DNA from: Isoetes taiwanensis
Lineage: Eukaryota > Streptophyta > Lycopodiopsida > Isoetales > Isoetaceae
NCBI GenBank assembly: GCA_021234155.1
Contig: JAJEKV010000137.1
Coordinates: 885,714-949,713, forward strand
Direction of reading: 5' to 3'
Length of the DNA: 64,000 bases
The position numbers and the translations under genes are program-made. The notes beneath the pieces are model-generated. The model searched no databases. It saw only the letters and a program-made list of their open reading frames with translations, and was not told where the DNA came from. Every line of letters begins with the position of its first letter. Positions within the stretch are counted from its first letter, which is position 1. Positions 58,681-64,000 of the stretch are shown piece by piece.

Positions 58681-59289
58681 TTCTGCTGTTGGAGACCAGG
58701 AGGCTCATGCTTTCTTTCATATCGTATTCTTTTTATACATATCTACATCCAAGTATGCAGCTTAGAGTTGACCTAAACCTTGTTTGAGGTCACATTGTTG
58801 AAGATTGCTTTGAGATGATATTTTTTAACTTTGAAATCTTATTTTTTCTTCCTCTTTCTATCTCTAGGGCAACTCTATATTTAATGGTCTAAATTACACA
58901 TTTTTATCAAATGTTCTTATCTTAAAAAATAATAATTGCTAGAAACATTGCAACTTTCTTGGTGAATAACACTTAAATGAGAACCTAAGCTAGATATTTT
59001 GATCGTCTCTCTCTTTAAAATTATTTGTTCTCTATTATGATGGATGGAAATGCTGACGAGTTGAATCCGGGGTCTCCTCGTCCATGCTTTGTTTGGACAA
59101 TGTCAGGTCCTAAACCTTGCTTTCAAGCAAATCCTAGGTCTCCCAAATCACCTTCTCCAGGTATGCTGTATGTACATTTAGATCGTGACATTTCAACACT
59201 CTGGCTGCATTGACAGGCGACTCTTACCTCATCATCAATTCTTGCTGTTTGTAAAAGCTGATGCTGCGCCTTCTTGTTTGAAAAGTTTA

Positions 59290-61565
59290 TGATGGTGTTG
59301 CTTGAAGCGTCCGTGGCATCGACCTTCGTCACGGTCTTTATCAACGATCACGCAAAAGAGCCAGGGTCAGTCAATTGCGTGGATGCTGGGCTATCATGTT
59401 TGGCACCTTTAAAACTTTATCGTTTCGTTCATCACTTGCCGCCGCCAAAATAAATAATCATGAGCGTATTAACGCATAATCTCCTCAAAGTGACGCCACG
59501 GCGGAGTGTAAATTCCGATCAGGGTCAATCATCATCATGATGCGGCAATTTCCCGTTATCACCATGCCATTTGCGCCACCGACCTGGTATCACCGCCGGC
59601 CAGCTTCAAATGGCGTTGTGGCTTTACATCTTCCGGGTCGCTCGCTCAAACCTGAAGCGTGAAAGAAGATCAATGAGGCATCCATAATTAACAATAGATG
59701 GTGCCGGATGATTGATTTATCTTAATAAACAAGTGACTCATCTAGAGTCTGTAACAGCTACATCTGAAAAGCATGCATCAACCCAACTTTGGATTTAACA
59801 TTCAAGTACTGGCATTTTGAAGCCGGATCAAGGCCTCATATCCGCCAGCATATCGCGAAATCATAGTAGATCGGGGAAAAGAGATTCACGTTGGCGCATG
59901 TTATCAAATATGGTTACGTGCATGCTCCCACATTCCACATTTATTGTACATCTTTAAAAGCGGTTTCACGGGCAATCTATCAGGGATTTTGGTTATATGT
60001 GTCACCGCCGCACTGCGCCGATGGTGGCTGTCCATCAGGGCCAACGGTTATATTGGGATCTGCGTGGCGGGCTCACCGGAAGGGTTCTGTGCCTCGCCGC
60101 GCCATGTTGAGCATCATTAATCGCCATTCCGCGAAACCAACATCTACGTTTCATACTGCTCATTCTGTCGGTGTCCTCCAGCGCACATTGCAATACATGG
60201 TGATGGTACGCCAGGCCAGCAACCGACTTCGATCACTATGCGCTGTACCTCAACAATACATCCTCGAATCGACAAAAATGTTTTGTTGGGGTTCGTCCGG
60301 GCCTTGCTGATTCATGAAAGTTGTGCTTCTTTGGCTATCATCCATTCACGCATGATTTACGATATTACATTCCACAGGAAATAAACTTAGATGAAGAACT
60401 TTTAAAGACTCTTCCTTCCACTATGTTCCCATTGCCATACATATTTCAAAAGTGATTCCTAAAGGAACTATCTAGATGAATCATAGATCAAACATTGGCA
60501 TGAAGAAACACCATTTCCCAAAGAGAACCTAAGATGGCACGTCATTTGGTGATAAAATGGCCCCATTAACCACATTCGTCGCATCTGCGAAATATTAGGG
60601 GCCTCTTTCTCGCCGGTTTTGAACAAATCGGCAACAGGTACTCCAACGTATCTCTTTTGGCGTTCTCCCGTACCTCTATAGCATCATCTGTTGCAGCGGC
60701 CTCCATACGTATTCATTAAAGGTTCCCGGTATCGAGTCAAACCTCGGCAGTTATGCGTCATGGCGTTTTCGTATTTCAAAGAGCACGTTTCACGTCGTTG
60801 ATATGGATAGAAAAAATACGTATATCAGTTTCACCTTATGGCTGTCTTTGTATATGAGATCAAAGAGCCTGCATTTCGGATATTCACGCACGGCATCGTA
60901 AATCGCGCAGCATTCCATAAATCGTCTGCGCATCGCCTGGCGTTATCTGGCATCATCACGCCGCTTAGCATAAAGAATTCCTGGATTACAACCGTGTCTC
61001 GCCGATTTCTGCTCTGGCAGGATTGCTTTTCCGCTGCCGAGGCCCCGTCACGGCGCTTTCCGAATCGCTAAAGTATATGACGAGTTGCTTCCTCAACGCG
61101 TACCGCCAGCGACCAGGTGACAGCGTGCCGAAACCATTGAACGAAATGGCGTTCATTTCTGGCGCGGCGAGACCACGCGCACCGCTGTAGAGAGGTTGCG
61201 GGTACATCAGTCGCCGGATCCGATGATTTGAGCATGGTGCGCATTCGCAAACGTTTTGCGCGCTGCGCTGGCAAAGGGCAATGGCGGAAGGATCTTTCGG
61301 CGCTGCTTGTTTTCCTTTATATTGACTCGCTGGTTCTGGAATTTGGTGAAACCGGAGACCAGGCGGGTGGCGGCAGGGCGGAGGTGCTGGTTGTGCCGGT
61401 TTCGACGCCCGCTGATGAAACCTGTATTCACGGCCGATAATGGGTTTCGCGGTCAGCGGCATATTCTGGAAACATATCAGCTTATACCTGAATATGCGGC
61501 CCATAAACAAGGGTTGCGCCAGAACCCAGCAAACATTACCCCAAGGGTTAAAACACACTCTTCAT
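59290..61565. other. GC-shifted incoherent stretch, no recognisable gene
   Basis: Base composition and dinucleotides change sharply: many CGCC, GCGG and CGCG strings appear in otherwise AT-rich DNA. Open frames of up to 190 codons (minus, 60,986-61,558) have no domains, and no frame persists. The style matches the miscalled form seen at CAG/CTG sites in the duplicated segment (for example 'tcttctggcagatc' against 'tcggcggatc'), so a heavily methylated repeat with poor consensus is possible. Foreign sequence is the alternative. Confidence 0.35.
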
Positions 61566-62730
61566 TTTAAGATTAGATTAAGATAATTTATACAATAATG
61601 ATGTTCATTTTATCCACTCTAGTCAAAGCCAGGCAATCCATAGGAACTGAGAGAGAATAGTTTGCAAGTCAAACTAATTGTTGAAAAGCAACATGTCAGA
61701 AATGGTTCCATTCTGCATAGTAGAAATATGTTGTGCTTGTGGGCACCATAGTCTTTAGTAAAATATAATTGAGCGTGAAAAGATGGGAACTTGGGTGGAA
61801 GGGTCTAAGGGTTTGATTGGATGGTGCATGGTAGGTTTGACTCAAGTGCCATGTGCTTCCTCGCTTTAAATTAAAGTATACTATAACAATGGCCAAATTA
61901 GAGTTAGAGTGCTAGAATAGATAAGATGGATGGATGGATGGATGGATGGTTGGATGGATAGATGGGCTCTTCATTGGATTAGTTCACTTGACTCTACAGG
62001 ACATGTTAGAACAAAAGTGGATTATCAAGAGATTTTGTGTGGAGACCATAAGAGATATTGAGTTGTTGCAATCGTAGTTCAGTGCTGAAGATCTTCTATT
62101 CAATATTGCAAGGCATGGCTCTATGGGTACATATGAACAAACTATCACTGCCTACAAAATGATTGAAGTGGTGTATGAAATGAATTGGAATGCTGATTCG
62201 ACATGACATTCAGCATAATATATCGATACAAATATGTTATATTCACTCTGCCGCGATCACTTGTACGCTAATACGCTTATGGCGACATTGGAAACCTCAA
62301 AGAGTTGCACCATAGGGAGCAGCTTCCTGTTGCGCTGTCTATAAACATGTGCATTTAACCACTTTAACAGCATAATGAAACCTCACATGACCTTTAACTA
62401 ACCTAAAAGGTCATGCAAAGACAAAAGGAAACCCTAAACTTTTCCTTTTAAGCATTCCGACTTCACGAAACCATTCCGTAAGCTTCTATTCGCTGCGAAT
62501 AATTAAGCAGATCTCCAAGATTGATTAACCTTGAAACGAAGCATGGGCGCATTTGGAGCAACCAGGTTAGATAACCTTTCTTCCCCGGTTGTCTTTCATC
62601 GGTTAGCATGTTAGTTCAACCTTAGAGGTACTTATGGTCACGAGATCACAAAGCCTCGAGGATCTGAAATGTATCTGAATAGCCTCATTAATTCCCAGAA
62701 CAATGCGACATGCATAAGAGCCACTTTGGT
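61566..62730. other. AT-rich intergenic with a GATG microsatellite
   Basis: No gene recognised. (GATG)n with interruptions at about 61,925-61,965. Confidence 0.6.
61925..61965. repeat. (GATG)n microsatellite
   Basis: About ten GATG units with two variants. Confidence 0.9.
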
Positions 62731-63200
62731 TGTGAGTGGCGGAGACTAGGCCGTTAAGAGGGACTTGTCACGGTAGATTGATCCTCAGTGTGCAAAAGCC
62801 TACTAGGATCTTGCACGATGGTTTGCCACCTACGTATGGGCAAGGCATGGGCAAGGCACCTCGTCGCAGCCTGCATGGGGTTCAGACAAGTGAGCAGGCG
62901 GTGGCCATCCGGTAGCACAGCCAGGCATGCATGCCCTCTGGAGGGAGTGATCCTTCTTGCACTCATCGGGGTGAGAATACCCGGGCCAGCCTTGGCTGCC
63001 ACCCAGCAGACTCTGGTCAGTCCCGGCTTATCATTATTAAAGGTACAGAGGGCGGGATGGAGTGGACTAACCATTGGCAGCAATTTCTTATACATTGCAA
63101 TCCATTGCTGCCGCCAGATTTTGTTTACGTTGACGTGCCGGGGCTGGCGGTGGTCGATCTATGATGCAGCGAGCCTTGGGTGAGATTCCCTTATGTTGAT
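62731..63200. other. GC-richer stretch, open on both strands, unrecognised
   Basis: Overlapping open frames at 62,788-63,183 (plus) and 62,754-63,095 (minus) with no domain. 'atgggcaaggc' is tandemly repeated at about 62,837-62,860. Repeat-like in composition, perhaps LTR or retroposon UTR. Confidence 0.35.
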
Positions 63201-64000
63201 GTTACTAATGTAGTTACATTCATATGGGCTTCGCCAAGTAACAAAGCGTAGAATGACTTCTCCATTCATCTCGGCGGATTTCTACCGTGTTGGGCCGGAG
63301 TGGATGCTTTTATCTCGTTTCTACATAAAATAAAGGGAAAATCAGGTATAACATTTTGGATTTAAAAACAATACAATGCTAATAGATGGTGGCTGATGTG
63401 CACAGAAAGCTTATCAGGTTCACAAAACCAGCGCTGGTTCGAGGAAAACCTGAAGTGATAAAGCCTTGACAGGGAAGCCGTTAAGCATTAAGACATAAGT
63501 CTCGGCTCGAAACCATGGAGAAGTCAGCGGATAAACAATAACAACCTGCATCACCAACAACAAGCAGAAACACCAAAGAATAGCATCTGGTGGTGGCATC
63601 CGCAAGGGTGGGAAAACATGATAAAGCGAGCAACACCAAAATAAAAAAAACAAAGAGGGGCACAAAAATATAAAAACAAAGAAGGGAGATTGGGTTCAAA
63701 GAGATGATGCTGGCGAGAGAAGAGGAAGCGCCGAATGAAGCGTGATGAAACTCATAATAAGTATGGCAACTGAAGAGCGACCCAAGCATGCGATGCATGC
63801 ATCGGCCTTATGCAATGCATGCATGCTGCGATCTTGGGCTGGGGCTCGGCGGTCACTCACCAGCGAATCGACGACGTCACTCGCATGAACCAACAAAGCG
63901 AATACCGGGACTTCGCCAATAAACTGGGATCGAGACGAAGGTCCACGGATAATTAAAGGCGGGCGACTGGCAGAAATAGCAAATTAATGAAACCGAAGGA
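63201..64000. other. Right edge; no gene recognised, CATGCA cluster
   Basis: A cluster of CATGCA/GCATGC motifs lies at 63,787-63,831 ('gcatgcgatgcatgcatcgg', 'caatgcatgcatgctgcg'), self-complementary. CATGCA is the RY motif of plant seed promoters, but without a gene next to it nothing follows. Confidence 0.4.

Noticed and set aside
59290-61565. Bacterial gene or contamination by name
   Set aside because: The composition looks bacterial in places, but no frame gives a recognisable bacterial protein. Kept only as an anomaly.
1-64000. tRNA or rRNA genes
   Set aside because: I looked for tRNA A/B-box pairs with a foldable cloverleaf and for conserved rRNA segments and saw none that I could support by eye.

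Overview
The window is nuclear DNA of a land plant with a large, transposon-rich genome. It is AT-rich and intron-rich, and one intact plant UDP-glycosyltransferase sits among layers of decayed Ty3/gypsy, LINE, hAT, Helitron and MITE sequence. A gymnosperm or fern/lycophyte fits the style of the repeats better than a compact angiosperm genome, but the species cannot be named from sequence alone.

Region 1 (1-25,900) is the most unusual part. A segment of about 7.3 kb at 1-7,266 (cut by the window edge) recurs at 9,381-16,642 in the same orientation, with 2.1 kb of unrelated DNA between. Only the second copy continues to the right. Each copy carries two diverged members of one DDE-type transposase-like family pointing at each other: a plus-strand gene (9,513-12,573) and a minus-strand gene (15,609-19,183). 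Both keep the three acidic catalytic motifs (DFAENY, SDG..xQFKG, HGKGEHDG) and Cys-rich zinc-binding motifs. A minus-strand cargo gene follows (19,983-21,552), joining a Cys-rich/RING-like exon to an FCP1/NIF-like phosphatase domain that has lost its catalytic aspartates. Degenerate inverted sequence near 9,280-9,390 and 25,730-25,890 suggests that the whole of about 16.6 kb may be one composite DNA element, later invaded by a 550-bp foldback MITE, a 1.27-kb TIR element and a retroposed sequence. Tandem arrays rich in TTGAC W-box cores lie between the two transposases and directly upstream of the minus-strand one.

Two sequence-quality or decay signals run through this region. Differences between the two copies cluster at CAG/CTG (CHG) sites, as expected of consensus errors at methylated cytosines. 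In-frame stops in the transposases fall mostly where the paralogue has glutamine, consistent with CAG/CAA to TAG/TAA deamination.

Region 2 (26,500-35,150): a decayed Ty3/gypsy integrase, then a 5.9-kb non-autonomous Helitron on the minus strand (28,982-34,897). It has both diagnostic ends and an RPA1-like exon.

Region 3 (35,150-48,400): an intact single-exon UGT (35,930-37,354), a small MITE, a LINE reverse-transcriptase relic, LRR receptor-kinase ectodomain relics and a hAT/ZNF862-like relic.

Region 4 (48,400-64,000): retroposon 3-prime ends with pentanucleotide tails, microsatellites and tandem duplications, a GC-shifted incoherent stretch at 59.3-61.6 kb, and no gene I can recognise.
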